Shown one piece after another: positions 1 through 13,000 of a stretch of 64,000 nt of DNA. The DNA lies in contig NC_082613.1 in the NCBI RefSeq assembly GCF_030936135.1, positions 806,001-870,000 of the forward strand, in the 5' to 3' direction. Source of the stretch: Gavia stellata. Lineage: Eukaryota > Chordata > Aves > Gaviiformes > Gaviidae. A program made the position numbers and the translations under genes. Under the pieces are notes generated by a model. The model had not been told where the DNA came from. It was given only the letters and a program-made list of their open reading frames with translations, and made no database searches. Position 1 is the stretch's first letter. Each line of letters begins with the position of its first letter.

Positions 1-905
1 AACATGGCCGGGTCCGGTTCCCAGCACTGGGCTGTGGTTTAAGGAGCCTGAGATGAGCCCCGAGCGCAGCCTGCCGCCCCGCTCGGAAAGGCTGGCTGTG
101 CGGAGGCGGAGGAGCCGCAGCAGCCAAGGGGTTAAACTGAGCCAGACACAGGAGCATGGGGATGTGCTGGGCTCAGCAGCTCGCTGTAGGAATGCAGCGG
201 ATGGGAGGAAGGACAAACATCTGAAGATGGATAGAGTGTTTTGGTTCAGACTCATCGCTGAATTCGCCGAACTCAAAATTAGTCCTCCGAGCGTTTTCTG
301 GGAAGCGCTTTGCCGGGTGACAGCCCCCTCCCCTGCACCGCTTCCAGACCGGGGCGAGGACACGGTTCCATGCCACGTGTAAGCTGGCGGTTCTGGGTTT
401 GCTCTCCCAGCTTCGCAGGAAACATCGGCTGCGCAGACCCGGCTGGCGCCGCGGGTACACGGAGGGAAGCCATCAGACGGCCTCCGCTAAATCCCAGCTG
501 TGTTACGGGCAGCGTGGGGGTGACTACAGACATGGCTGCCAAAAGGAGCCCATCGGCGAGCGGGAAAGACGGAGACTTGTCCAACTCCCTGGGGGGTATT
601 TCTGCAGGAGAGGCTCAGATAAACAACAAACCAGGCTGGGGCTGGTGTCTGGGGGGCGGGTGGGCAAAAGGCACCTTTTCTGCTGGAAACGGTGCTGCTG
701 CGGGAGAGAAGCAGGTTTCTGCTAGGTGCAGGGTCAGGCCCAGCCTGGCTGGCTGGGGATCTGCGGCTCTGCAGCGGGACGTCTCTCCTCCTCCTCCTCC
801 TCCTCCTGCAGAGCATGGCGTGTGCCACCTCTGCCGGCCGCCAGCTACCGAGGCGACCCTAGCTCTGCCACCCGCTGCAGCCCGCGGCAAAGCCAAGGCC
901 ATCAC

Positions 906-1071
906 CTGGGGCCGGGCCCCAGATGGAACGGCGGAGGGACCCCAGGGCCGCGGGCAGCACGTGGGGAGCTGCCACAGGGATGAGCATCGTCCCGGCAGCC
1001 GGGGCCACAGCCAGGTCCCGCACCTCGGTCAGCCACAGCTCGCTGTCGTCCCCGTGCTCCTGTGCGGGCAC
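906..1071 (-). CDS. Candidate internal coding exon of an unidentified minus-strand gene
   Basis: On the minus strand a pyrimidine-rich acceptor ending CCCCAG precedes 1071, and a donor CAG/gtgatg follows 906. Between them one frame is open for 55 codons (phase 0 start, phase 1 end) with coding-like third-position bias, including the peptide ELWLTEVRDLAVAP. I do not recognise the protein. In mammals the gene directly upstream of BPI in opposite orientation is KIAA1755, so a divergent neighbour is plausible by synteny, but no similarity was confirmed. No partner exons were found at lower coordinates. It could be chance openness in GC-rich DNA. Confidence 0.3.
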
Positions 1072-1208
1072 CTGGGGAGTCAGGTGGGATTAGCTGAAGG
1101 TGGGATTAGCTGAAGGTGGGCATTAGTGTCAGGCAGCTAATCCCTGGCCTGGGAGCCCATACAGAGACAAAGTGGCCTCCGTTAATTCAGCTTAATTAGC
1201 TTTAATGC

Positions 1209-1222
1209 GCTTTAGCTAAAGC
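1209..1222. repeat. 14-bp perfect palindrome in an AT-rich patch
   Basis: GCTTTAGCTAAAGC equals its own reverse complement. It lies at the end of an AT-rich patch (about 1185-1225) with TTAATT and TTAATTAGC cores of homeodomain type, inside otherwise GC-rich sequence. It may be a regulatory element, but nothing beyond the sequence supports that. Confidence 0.4.
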
Positions 1223-2999
1223 ACTTTGCAGTCACGCTTTGGTTAATTCTTCTTGACTTTTTCTCCGTGTCTCCACACAGAGATCTCCCGCCCTTGAGCC
1301 GGGCAGGAGGAGCCACGGGGCCTGGGCAGAGCGGGAGGAGAGCAAGTCCCTTCCTGGTGCCCTGACCTGCCAGCGCATTCCCCTGCCAGGCCTTCTGCAG
1401 GCCTGCCGTCGGACCGCTGGGCTTCTCACGCTTGGTCTTACTTCGCACAGTTCCTAGGAGGAATGGGAGACCTTGCTCTGGAAAAGCCGTGCTGCGGGGT
1501 AAAGCCCGGCTCCCTGCTCCACCTTGCTCCCGCGGGGCCCCGGCGCAGCCGCCCGCTCCCAGGCACCGAGCCCGGCCGGGCGCCCACCACCTCCCTGCCT
1601 GGCACCATGGAGCTTGGCTCCTTCCCTGGCCCAGCACGGAGGTGAGGAGCCACCGCCCGTACCAGCGAAGGGGGATCCGTCCAGCTCCTAATGCTGCCGC
1701 GAGAGATGGGCCAGCGCTGCCTGCCCTGCCGGCGCTTGCCTTCGCCAGAGCCCGCTGCCCAGAGCCACCCTTGCACAGCCCCGGCACATCCCAAAACCAG
1801 CTCTTTTGAAACCGGACTAAACTCTTACTGGCCGAGCTCATGCGGTGCTGATAAAAAAGCGAAAGAAAACAGAAAGAGAAGCCAGGTCCCCTGAGACCGG
1901 GGCCGCTGGGGCTCCGCTCCGGGCAGGCTGCGTCGTGGGGTGACGAGCAGCCCCAAACCCGGCCATTCCCCGGCTCGGCCGCGCTGCCGGGGAGGGCTCT
2001 GCAGGACGGGGGGGGGCACAGACCGCAGGCGGACGGGGCCAAGGCGCACGCTTCCAGCAGCCCCACCGCACACCCACCATCTCTCGCGACACCGTCCCCC
2101 CAAGCCCCAGAGCAGCCTCCCCTGGCCGCGGCACGCGCAGCCCGGCTCCCCGGCCTTGCCCAGTCCCGCACCTTGGTGGCCGGGGAGAAACGCCCGGAGT
2201 TTGGGTAAACTGGCTGGGATAAACTTAGGGTGTCTAAGGGAGGGGACAGCCCTGCTGCAGGGGGGAAAAGGAAGATCGTCCCAACCACCACCAAAACCCC
2301 ACAGCCAAGGGATGTACCAGAGGATGGATCGAGTGAATAAACAAAGCCGCTCCCCTGTCAATGGAATAAAAACGCCCAGGACTTCATCCAGCAGCGGGGA
2401 CTGCGTGAGCCAACGTCGGGAGAGAACTACCGGCTGATGGAGGCACCAGACGCAGCCTGCGTTGTGCTGGGGAATATTTTGGCCTGGAATGACTAAAAAC
2501 GTTTTCACTGAGTGTCACAAAGCACTTCATCACTGGGGGGAGGATTTTGGGGTGACCACAGTGCAGCAGCGCTGCGTTCATGGGAGAAGCTGAGGCCAGG
2601 CCGGCCGGGGAGCTGTTCGAAATCCAAAAGCAACCAATTAGCCCACATCCCTCCGCCAGCTGCGAGGGAGCACAGAACCGAAACAAAAGGCATTAGGGAG
2701 CATAAAGAGATTCACATTTGCAAAGCTATTTCCATTTTAATAAGCCAAAGTGCTGTTAAATAGAGATTGATATTTCTCCCCAAACACCCATATTTTTTGA
2801 AGTGGTTTACACCAACAAGACGAGCTGGGCTTTGGCGATTTGGTGCTGTAAAGTTGTTTAACTCGTACCCAAAGCCACGGGGTGACTCAGCTCTGTCTCC
2901 TTTCTCCCTCCCGCTCAGGAAGGAGCGAGGTTTGAGTGCCGGGACCAGCCCTGAATAACAATTCCTCTCCCTCTCCTGCAGCTCTCGCTGTCAGCAGCT

Positions 3000-4700
3000 T
3001 TGGCAGGGCACGATGCAAACGCTAACGAACAGCCCCAGCCCGGCGGAGCGGGCGGCCAGGGCTCAGCACAGCATCGCCCCGGAGCCCAGGGCAATGGCGC
3101 GTGCCGGCTGCGGTGACAAACGAGATGGCCAGCCCAGCGATGCTCTGCCGAGCGTCCCGTACCTGCGTGCCAAGCACGGCTCACGCGGCAGCACCCGCTT
3201 GCTGCACCCCATGCCCCCGCCAGACTTTGCGGGGAAGTCGAAGCATCGCGGGCCGCGGCCCCGCACGCGCCTGCCCGAGCGGCCGACGGCCACCTCCGCC
3301 TTCGCGCCCGACCTCCGCCTTCGCGCCCGACGCCCGCCCCGTGCTCGGGAGGGCCGGGGGCCCGCAGGTGCTGGCGGGGGCCGGCAGCGAGCGGGGCCGC
3401 TCAGCGCAAGGGTAGGAAAGCAGAAGGAATTACCATGTTTACCGGGAAGTGGCAGAGGGGCCGGGGGGCCGCGGCACCAATCCCCCTTCCCTCTTCCCTC
3501 TTCCTTCCTGGGGGGCCCAGCGCTGCCCGCGGCCCCGGCTCTCCCGCCCGGCGCGGCTCCCCCGGTCCGCGGGCGGCTCTTCCCCGCCGCCGGCGCCTCC
3601 CCGGGGGGGGCGGGCAGCCCCGGCCCCGCCGGCCCCGGCCCGGCTCCCTCCGCCCGCCGCGCCGCTGCTGGGGGAAGAAAAAGGACGGAAAAAGAAAGAA
3701 AAGGCGAAGAAAGGGAGCGCGGCGGGGCGGGCCGGGGGAGGGGGCTGGCGGGGGGCGGCTCGCGGAGCGCCGGCGGGCCGGGGCCGGCCGCTGCCGTCTG
3801 CCCGCGGGGGGGCCGGGGGGAGCGCCCGCCGCCTGTTCCCGCGGCGCCTCCCGGGGACCCCCCCCCGTCCCCCCGCCGGGTGCCCCCCAGGCGCAGCGGG
3901 CGGCGGCCCCCGGGGGGGGGCGAACTCCCGCAGAAAGCAGCCCCGGGGGGGCGGCAGCCCCCGGGGGGGGGGGCAGACCCCCGGAGAAAGCAGCCCCGGG
4001 GGGGTCGGTGGCCCCCGGGGGGGCCAGACTCCCGGAGAAAGCAGCCCCGAGGGGTGGGGGTGGCCCCCGGGGGGGTGCCAGACCCCCGGAGAAAGCAGCC
4101 CCGGGGGGGGCGGCAGCCCCCGGGGGGGGGCAGACCCCCGCAGAAAGCAGCCCCGGGGGGGTCGGTGGCCCCCGGGGGGGTGCCAGACCCCCGGAGAAAG
4201 CAGCCCCGGGGGGGGCAGCAGCCCCCGGGGGGGGGCAGACCCCCGGAGAAAGCAGTTCCGGGGGGTGGGGGTGGCCCCCGGGGGGGGTACCAAACTCCCG
4301 GAGAAAGCAGCCCCGGGGGGGTCGGTGGCCCCCGGGGGGGTACCAAACCCCCGGAGAAAGCAGCTCCGGGGGGTGGGGGTGGCCCCCGGGGGGGGTACCA
4401 AACTCCCGGAGAAAGCAGCCCCGGGGGGGTCGGTGGCCCCCGGCGGGCCCTGCCCCGACCCCGCGGCACCGTACCGGGCAGGGGCGGCCCCCCCCCCCCC
4501 CCCCCCGGGGCAGCTCCCTCCCCCGGCCCGGGGACGCCTCGCAGCGCCGGGCACCGGCAAAGCCGCGTGTGTGCGCAGAGGCGGTACTCGCGGCCGCTTC
4601 CCGCGCTCTCGGTGGGCGCAGGCCGGTCTGGTACGCGCCGTCGGGAGCGGTTCGCAATCAACGCCGGGCACTCGGCACCGCTCGGGGCTCTCATTTCTGG
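3000..4700. promoter_or_regulatory. CpG-rich island-like block, no gene assigned
   Basis: This stretch is extremely GC rich with frequent CG dinucleotides. It contains a 19-bp direct repeat (cctccgccttcgcgcccga, two copies near 3293-3330), a purine tract near 3670-3720 and a C run of about 19 near 4488-4506. Such blocks in birds usually mark a promoter of a broadly expressed gene, but no first exon could be assigned. All six frames are open for hundreds of codons because stops are rare in this composition, so these frames are not evidence of coding. Confidence 0.45.
3925..4445. repeat. G/C-rich minisatellite, about 10 copies of a ~53-bp unit
   Basis: The core GAAAGCAG recurs near 3933, 3986, 4037, 4091, 4143, 4196, 4248, 4303, 4356 and 4411, a spacing of 51-55 bases. 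Between cores lie paired runs of seven to ten G (CCCCGGGGGGG) and a CAGACCCCC or CAAACTCCC segment. The unit length is not a multiple of three and varies, so the repeat is non-coding. The G runs have strong quadruplex potential on the plus strand, and copy number may be unreliable in assemblies. Confidence 0.9.
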
Positions 4701-7700
4701 ATTGGCCTACGGGCGCAGCAGGAGAAAAGTGTCTCTTACGGCTCTCTGGGATGTTTCAATGATGGAAAGTACCTACTTGAAGGCAGAGTTGTGTGATTGA
4801 GCAACCAGAAGTCATACAAAAACAATCGGCGTAAGAGCCAAAGCCACAGATTTGGTCTATCCTAGCGCAAACCACTGCTGCTCGGCACAGCTCTTCCGTC
4901 CCCGGGCACGGCACCCGGCGCTCTCGGAGCCTCTGCTCCCTGCTCGGGCTGAACTCGTTTCAGCTGTCGTGTTCGTGGGCACGGGCTCAGGGATGGTGCT
5001 GGGGCTGGGACGGGCGACAGGGTCAGGGTCGGGTGGGACGGCCAGAGCGTGGGCCGCAAGCCGCCGGGGCAGTCTCGGTAACGCACATTTGTCCAGGGAT
5101 TAGCAAGCAGCCAAAGGACACGCTGTGAAAACAAGCCGAGACGGGAGGAGGTGCAGCTGGGTTGCTGGCTTGTTCAGAGGGAGGACGGCGCCAGGGAGGG
5201 CTTTGCGTTTGCTTCCCATTTCCTTGGGAGCTAACGAGAGCCCTTTCGTCACCGGTACGTGTCATGAGTGCTGCAAGGGCTCAGGCACCAGTGGTTGTGC
5301 CGGGTGGGCAGAGGTTTGGCTGCGGGGAGCAGGGCTGGAGCACCTGGCTGCAGCCCACCACATGGCTCCAGCCCCGCAGACATTGCCACAGCTCCATGCA
5401 GACCTGGCCCTCGGCTCGAACCTGGTCCAAGCCGTCTGCCTGGGATCCCTAATAGAAACTGGGGCCCACTGGGCCAGCTCCTCCCTTCCCCACCAGTGGC
5501 CAATTGCTCCCTTAATTGCATTAGTTCACATACTCCGCTTCAGCCTTTTTATAGTTTCCCCGAGTGCAAGGGGAGTATGAGCTCATGCTCTGACCTTCTT
5601 TCATTGCCTGGTTACCTCTGAAATGAGCCCAAGAACTTGCTTTGGTTCATGCTCCTTCTGACAGGTACGGGGGCTGGGTGAGGAGGCTGCAGGTGGGGAG
5701 GAAGGAGTGCAGGTGACCGGGTCCCACACCAGCAGGTAGGATCCCTCTGTGGCACTGGCGAGCAGGAGGGGAAGGATGCAAAGCCGAGCCCAGAGGGACT
5801 CCGGCACCGTGGAGTGGCCCGAGGGCAGCAGCTCCCTGCCTGGCCCTGGGCTGCTCTTACCAGCTGTGCTCAACTGGGCCACCCTGCAAATGCACCCAGC
5901 GTGGCTGGATCCAGCCCTACATCCCCGCAGCTCCCCGTGCCTCCTGCCGCCCGGAGACAGCAAGGCTTGCCGGTGGGAGTAGGGGTGCTGGGGACCAAGC
6001 AAAAGAAAGGTCTCCTGGGGGCCTCCCGGGTGCCCCTGCCACCCTGGGGCCCCTGACCCCATGAGCTCACCCTCCTCTTTTGCTCCCTTTCTCCATGTCC
6101 TGTTTGTCCCAAGCAGCTGCTGGGACAGGCTGCATGTGGCCTCCTGCCCTGCCCCTCCGCCGGCACAGAGCCACCATTCAGATCCCCCCAGGCTCTGCCG
6201 GAGGTCACCATTCCTGCATTTTTATTTTTACTTTTCTGCAAAAATCATCCCCCTCGGCTCTCTGCGTCCCCTTTTGTCTCCCACGGGGCTCCCAGACCTC
6301 GCGTCACGAGCTGGCGTGCTGCGAGAGGAGCCTGCCTGTCTGGGGACGATGGCAGCCCTCAGCGGGTGGAGAAGACAGACGCTCTGGCTGCAGCGCTGGT
6401 CCCTGGGGGACCTCAGGAACGTCACCGGGATGTTGGGGTGGAGGGAGGGCGGGGGTGGTGAGCGCAGCATCGGGGACAGTCTCTGGGGCTGGGTTCCTGC
6501 TGGGAGCCTTGCTGCTTGTGGCCGTGTCCCTGCACCCAGGGTCCTCGTCTGCCGGGCGCAGCTGCTCGCCGTGCCCCGCAGGGCTCCTGCTCTATGAGCT
6601 CTGGGGTCCCGGGTGTTCCCGGCTGCCTGGTTTTGATGCAGCGGTCAGGGCTGGCGTCAGCAGCGACCCCGCACTGGCGGAGAGCCCTCCCGGCTCCAGG
6701 AACAGCCGGGGCCGGGTCACACCGATCCTGCAGCTGGGAAAACAACAGCGGAGGAGCCCCTGTGTGTCCCCCGGCTGTATTTATAGATGCTGCTGGATCA
6801 AAGGTTGTCAGGGACTTGCAGGTGATGGTGGGCAGCGTCAGGCTGGCAGCGATCCCGCACATGTGGGAGTGGGCAGGAGCCGCAGCCCCCCCCGCATCTC
6901 GCTGCTGACGGTATTTTGCCGAGCTCTGGGTGAAGTCCCTGCGGGTCTGGGGACAACCATGGTGGCTGCAGGTCCTGGTCAGAGCCCGGTTCTGTTGGTG
7001 GCAGTGAACTTGTACTGGCTGGAAGTGGGTAGGGGGAGGTTTTATTTCTGTCTGTGGACTTCTCTTTTCCAAGTTCCCTCCAAAACCAGCCGGGTTGCTC
7101 CCGCTTTTTTTGCTCAGTCCCCCGGGTTTTCCCCTGCATTTCCCCAGCAGAACGTTTGCCAGCCCACAGCTCTGCCCTGCAGCTGCAGGGGCGAGCCCGA
7201 TGAGCGGCAGCCGTGATGCCTCTGGCACCAGCACGCGCTGCCCGGGCCCCGGGGAATTCCCGGGGCAGTTGTGGCACCGCGGGAAACGGATGCGGCCGGA
7301 TTTCCTTGCAGAAGGCAAATGTGCCTGGGTGTCCTTGCTCGCAGCCAAGGAGCAGTAAGACCTGCCGCACTGCCCTGCATCTGCCACCGGCCGTCCCGGG
7401 GACAGCTGGGCTGCAGCGGGGGCAGCGGGCGAGGGCTCGCTGTGGCAGCGGACCCAAGCTGGCAGCTGCTGGGGATGGAGCAGAGCCACAGCCCGACCCC
7501 CGAGGTCCCCCCGGGGAGCCCCAGCACGCGATTGCAGGGTGCTTTGGGCCATTGCATCACGCAAGCGTTGCGGAAAGAGCTGTGGGTGGGATCGGGAACT
7601 GCCCGCACGGTCTGAGGAGTGTGTGGGGCCAGAGGAAGCCCTGACCTGGGGAGCAGGGTGTGGCCTGGGGACAGCAGGGAGGGGGTCCGGACCCACAGCC

Positions 7701-10004
7701 CTGGGTGGGGGGCAGCCAGCAGCACAGGAGACGGACCTCCTGCAGCTCCCTGCCCTCCCAGCCTCTTGGCTCCTGTCTGACGATGGCCCTTTCCTGCACA
7801 TACAGCCCAGCAAACCCCAGCCCAGCTCCGGCAGCCCTGGGGGGACCGGTCCTTCCCCAGCACAGCCACCTGGCAGGCGAAGCCTTTTCCCCTCCGAAGG
7901 GTCAGGTCGGGCAGGGCGGGATTTCACGCTCAATTCCCTGCTGTCATCCCTCGCTCGAAGCACTATCAGGACCAGCCCACAGTGGCGGGTGTTAGATGTG
8001 GTTTCAGCTGTTCCTTGCCAAACATGGGAGTGTTTGGTAAGGCTTCGTGCTGTTGGAAGGGTTTTTTCAGTCCAACTTTAAAATTTGCTCAAAACTGGAA
8101 GACTTTCTAGTTTTGCTTCCTCTCTGTGCTGCTCCCCATACAATTTCATTTCTCCTCATGGAAGAGGTTCTGGTTCCTCAATGCTCGTACTGAATGTCTT
8201 AAATACTGTTTCGAAACAGCCCCGCTGAGATGCGGTGTCATGGACAGGAGGGTTTGGGGAGCTTCTCCTCCACACTGAACAAGACCCAGCAAAGCACTGA
8301 TGACGGGCAGCAGCAAGGTCATGGCACTGCGGAGGCTGCAAGTGGGGATTTGGCCTTTTAACTTTCTCCTCTGCTCTTGACTTCTTCTCTCTGGGCAAAA
8401 CGTGTTCTGCCCATGGGCTCCTGGACCCCAGGCATGGATTGGGGCCAGCACTGACAGGAGGATCGCAGCCCGTGGATGCTGTCTGGGTGCCAGTGGGACA
8501 GGACTCTTCCCCAGGCTGTTCGTCCCTCTCTGGCAGGCACTGTCAGCACCAGACCTGCTGGGTTGCTGTGTCCTTGTTTTCCAGCTCTGGGTCCAAGAAC
8601 CAACGACCGCTGCAGTGCCACTCTCCAAAGCCGTAGCCATGCATGCAAGTCTGGAGGGTGTTTGCTGTGTGTCGGCCAGGCAGCCTGCAAGTGCCCCTGT
8701 CTGAAACTCCGGGGAAGAAAGGCAGAGTGGATCCAAGAGCCCTGACCTCTCCAGCCTCGATCCTCCACGTGCCAGGTTTCTCCAGCACAGACACCCCAGG
8801 CTCCGCTTGCCTCGTCCCTCGGGGTCTCTTGGGGCTGCAGTGCCGCAGGGCACGGCCATGCCGGCGGCTGTGCTTGAGCAATAGCTGCATTTCACAAGTG
8901 CATGGTTCAGGGATGTTGCCTCTGGCAACCAGGACTTCCCTGGATCCAGCATGAGATCTGCCTTCATCAGCTGCAGCGGGTTTCCTGTGCCTGGTCCTGC
9001 TGCTTTCCCAACGGGAAATGAAAGTAACTGAAATAATTTCTTCTTCCCTCACCTCTGTCCTGCAGCCTGTGGGGAGGGTCCAGCCGGCCCCGCTCTCCCC
9101 GCTGGGGTCACGGGGGTGCTGCCCCATCACCCCTGCCTGGCTGCACCCAGCTCCTGCACCCATCCTCCAGCCGTCATGAGCCCAAGAGCTGTGCTGTGTC
9201 AGGGTCACAGAAGTTTTGCATCTGTGGCTTGTTCTCGGTGCACTGGGCATCTCCTCCCATGCACGGCTACTCTGTGACGGAGCCCCGTGCCTGGGGCTGG
9301 ACGCACAGGGCACCCCACTGATTTAGTCACCCCCAGAGCCCCGCTGCGGCCACCCGGCCCAGGCAGATGCCCCTTCACCAGCCCTGCTGGGTGTGGGAGG
9401 ACTCCAGGGTCTGCTCGCACGGGGTGAGAAACCGTAACCTGCTGTCATTAGCCCTTGCTGTGCCCCAAGGCTGCTCTGTTGGTAACATTACAACCGGTGC
9501 CTTTGGCAGGTCTGTGTCATGATAGTGGCAGCTAATGCCCAGGAGCGCAGAGCAGACCAGGACCCCCCGTGGGATGGGGCGGGGGGCAGCAGGGCTGGCA
9601 GACGGCTTGGGGACATTGTGGGCTGTTCCCAGCCTTTGCTTGGCACAGGCAGGGCAGAGCACGCAGTGAGAACATAGCTCCATCGAACACAGCTGGCAGA
9701 GCTGAACACGTGCCCGCAGCAGGTCTGCTTCACTGAGCGCCTGCTTCTGCTGCAGGCAGGCTCCTGAGGGAGAGCTGGAAACTGAGCTGTTGCCGCCTGG
9801 TTTTCACTATCCCTTTCACTATTGCCTGTGAGGAGAGGCACCGGGTGTGCCGCTGGGTGCAGGAGTGCCATGCCGTAGGCGCGGGTGCCACTGGTGCAGA
9901 GCAGTGGGGTGGTGGCCAAGCAGGAAGCCCTGGGGGACGCCCCGTGCGGGCTGCGGCAGCGGCTCTGCACGCCTCCCTCGCCAGCGGTTCCCATTTTGGC
10001 ACAG

Positions 10005-10012
10005 ATATAAAG
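10005..10012 (+). promoter_or_regulatory. BPI: TATA box of BPI
   Basis: ATATAAAG lies 61 bases upstream of the BPI start codon, placing a transcription start near 10035 and giving a short 5' untranslated region. A TATA promoter fits a tissue-restricted secreted protein gene. It contrasts with the TATA-less CpG promoter of CDK5RAP1 next door. Confidence 0.7.
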
Positions 10013-10065
10013 GTGGTGTGGGCAGGGAGAGCCCGGCAACAGTGCAGCACAGCGGGGCAGCCGGG

Positions 10066-13000
10066 ATGGGAGCGCAGAGCCTGGCGGTGGCTTGCGGGGC
10101 ACTGGCTTTGTGCCTGACACTCGCTGGGGCCACCAACCCCGGCTTCGTGGTGAGGATCACCCAGGCAGGCTTGGACTATGGTGGGTTCGGCTTCTGATTT
10201 CCCTCCTTGCAGGTGTGCTGGTGGCCGAAGCGCAGAGCTGGGTGCTCGCTCGGAGGGTCTGGGGTCCTGGGGCAGGATGGGGGGAGCCTCGGCCACGGGT
10301 GCCGAATGCACCATCACCCGGGGCTTCAGGGTCATGCACCCGCCTGCCCTCACCACCACCCTGCAGAGGGGCAGGAGTGCCCGGTGCTGCGGGGGTCTCG
10401 GGGGGCTGCACCCAGGTGGTGTCGGGAGGGGTGCAGGGCGGGAGGGTCCTGCTCTCATGGCACGTGTCTGGGCAGCAGAGCCATGAGCCCTGGAGGAGTG
10501 AGCTACAGAGGGGAGGAGGTGGGGAGCTGCAGCGGGGGGCAGTGACGGAGATGGATGGGCCTCGTGCTGGTTTTATTGAGGCAGGCAGAGCCCCGGCTCA
10601 GGCGGAGCGCTGTTATGGATTGAAATACACTGTGAGAGAAACAGCTCATTTACCCAGCAGCTCTGCCAGCCGCACGGGAGAGGACGTGATCCCCTTCCCA
10701 GATGGATGCAGGGATGCAGCACTCACTCATGCCGTGCTCCATCCAGCTTTGCCCGCGGGCGCTGGACATGGACTGGCATGGTGCTCAGGACCTCCTGTAC
10801 GTCTTGCACAGTGCCCAGCCCAGAGAGCGAGAACTGGGTCCTCTCCCCCCTTTCCATGCCGCCTGGCCACCACCTTCCCTGAGGCAAGCAGGCAGACGTC
10901 AGGCAGAGCGTTGCCCATGTGCTCACAGGGCTCTGTGCACTGAGATCAGCTTTAAAGATAGCCTGGGAGGTGGAAAGCAGCCAGGCCATCGCCTGGATGT
11001 TTCCTTTAACCCTTTCGCTGTGTGCCCAGTGCATGCTCCCAGCTCCGGAGGGAAGCGCATGGCTGTGACGGTCTCCCTCTGCCCTTGCAGCCCATCAGCA
11101 GGGGATTGCGGTCCTGGAGAAGGAGCTGGCCCAGCTGAAGCTGCCGGACATCTCGGGTGACTTTCGCATCCGGTCTGTGGGCAAGGTGCACTATGAGATC
11201 TCCAGGTGAGCCCTGCCAGCACCCCGGAGCGGCTCGCTGCCCCCCAGCCCACGCGAGGGGCAGGAGGGGTGGGGGAGGACGGGGAGCCCCCGGAGCCTCG
11301 AGGACCGTCCTGTCCCTTCCACAGGTCCCTGAGAGGTTGACCCTGTCCTCAGTGCAGGCATAGATGCTCCCGCTTCGCCCTCCTGCCCAAAGGGGAAAAA
11401 GGGAAGCGGGGTGATGGCACTCTGGGTGCGGGCGGATTTTGTGCAACCGAAGCCCGGGCGGTGGAGGTGACCTTGCCCGTGGGAGCAGGGCACTGTCTTC
11501 CATGTGGAGCAGGAGACCAGCCCCTGTGGAGATCCCAGCTCCTCGCTGCCCCATTGCACCTCTCTGCTCCCACTGCGCAGAGTTTGGAGCTGCTGTTTTG
11601 GTGGCTCCAGGGACCACGTTTCCAAAGGAGATGCTTTGCTCTGCACTTTGCCGCAGCAGGACAGGACCTGGGGATGCTGCTGGCGTGGTGGCCCTGCTCC
11701 CTCCCTCCCACCCCAGCCGTGTGCCCGGGGGTGAGGCACCCCTGTAATGTGACTTTTCTCTTATTCTTTTTTTATTTATTTTTAGATTGAACCTTCGCAG
11801 TTTCCACTTGCCGTACTCGCGGATTTCCCTTGTCCCCAACGTGGGCCTGCAGGTCTCCATCTCCAACGCCTTCGCCGAGGTGGACGGGAACTGGCGGGTG
11901 AAGATACACTTCATGTGCGTGCCTGGCTCCCCCTCTCCCTGCTTGGGTGTTTTGCTCTGCCTCCCCCTCTCTGGGTCTGGACAGGTTTTTTCTCCTCTCC
12001 CTTGTATCTGGGCAGCTGTTGCTTTGCTCTCTGCAGATGTCTTTCCCGCAGCTGGGCTGCAGCCGCTGTATTCCCGATGCACGTCTGGCAGCCCCTCGCC
12101 CTGGGGGAGCCCCGCCAGGTCTCCCTCCCTGCGAGGAGCCCTGGGAGCTGGCCAGGCAGTGTTTATCCTGCTTGCAGGTGGTTGGGGAGACAACGTGAAA
12201 GCCATCGCTCCTCTTGTGGCATCTGGGGCAATAAGGGGTGGTCCCTCCCACTTGCTTGCACTGGGGAGCACCTTCCTGAGCACCCGCAGGGACAGACCTG
12301 AGCCGGGACCGGGGGTGGGCAGAGGTCACTGCCACTCGTACAGCCACCGAGATGGATAAAACAGGGTGGGAGGCAAGAACAGGGTGGATGATGGAGGAGC
12401 TGTGCATCAACTCTCCTCTTTCTCTTCCACTTGCTCTTGGTCCTCTCTATTTAAAGGTTACCTCTCCTAGTTTATGTTCCAGTGAAATTTGGTTTCCCTG
12501 AGTTTAAAAGCCTTCTTGGTCTCCTCTGGGTGCTCACTAGAAGGGAGAGGCTGAGCTAGATAGATCCGTCCCAAAGCTCTGGATGATTTGGGGTCCCTTC
12601 ACCAGGACTCGCCAGTGAGAAATGTCCCTTTCTCACCCTCCTCTCCCTGCAGCCGGAGCCATGGTTCATTTCACCTGAACGTGGAGAACGTCTATATCAA
12701 AATCATCCTGAAGCTGGGCAGTGACGCCTCTGGGAAACCCACCATTGAAACCTCTGACTGCAGCACCCGCATCTCCAAAGTCCGGGTACACTTTTCGGGC
12801 AAGTTTGGGTACGTAACTTCACTGTGCAGGTCTAGAAACGCTGCGTGTTAGCCCGTCTGCCACGGGAACGTGGCTTCCAGGCCCTGGAGCAAGGAATAAG
12901 ATGTCGTCATATCTGTAGTCCCCTCCTGCCCACAGGCTGCCTGCGCTGGCACACCGTTAGTCAGCTGTCTCCAGACTCTTGCGATATACTTCTCATTCAG

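Larger units (their letters stand above)
1..9990. other. Upstream region without a confirmed gene
   Basis: This is the 5' flank of BPI. I found no reading frame with recognisable protein similarity and convincing splice sites, apart from the one candidate minus-strand exon listed separately. Many stop-free frames exist, but they follow the high GC content. The stretch holds a CTC trinucleotide run near 783-809, an AT-rich patch with several TAAT cores and a 14-bp palindrome near 1185-1225, and the CpG-rich block with its minisatellite at 3.0-4.7 kb. The rest, 4.8-9.9 kb, shows nothing I can name. Confidence 0.6.

Noticed and set aside
310-1113. Plus-strand frame of 267 codons near the left edge
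   Set aside because: It contains a CTC-repeat proline run, has no family similarity, and overlaps a better minus-strand exon candidate.
3013-4800. Open frames of 400-600 codons in several frames on both strands
   Set aside because: All are products of GC-rich, repeat-rich sequence with few stops. The repeat unit is not a multiple of three, translations are low-complexity Pro/Gly/Arg, and no splice or family signal supports any of them.
6080-7963. Long open frames on both strands upstream of BPI
   Set aside because: The translations are low-complexity, have no recognisable motif, overlap each other on opposite strands, and lack convincing paired splice sites.
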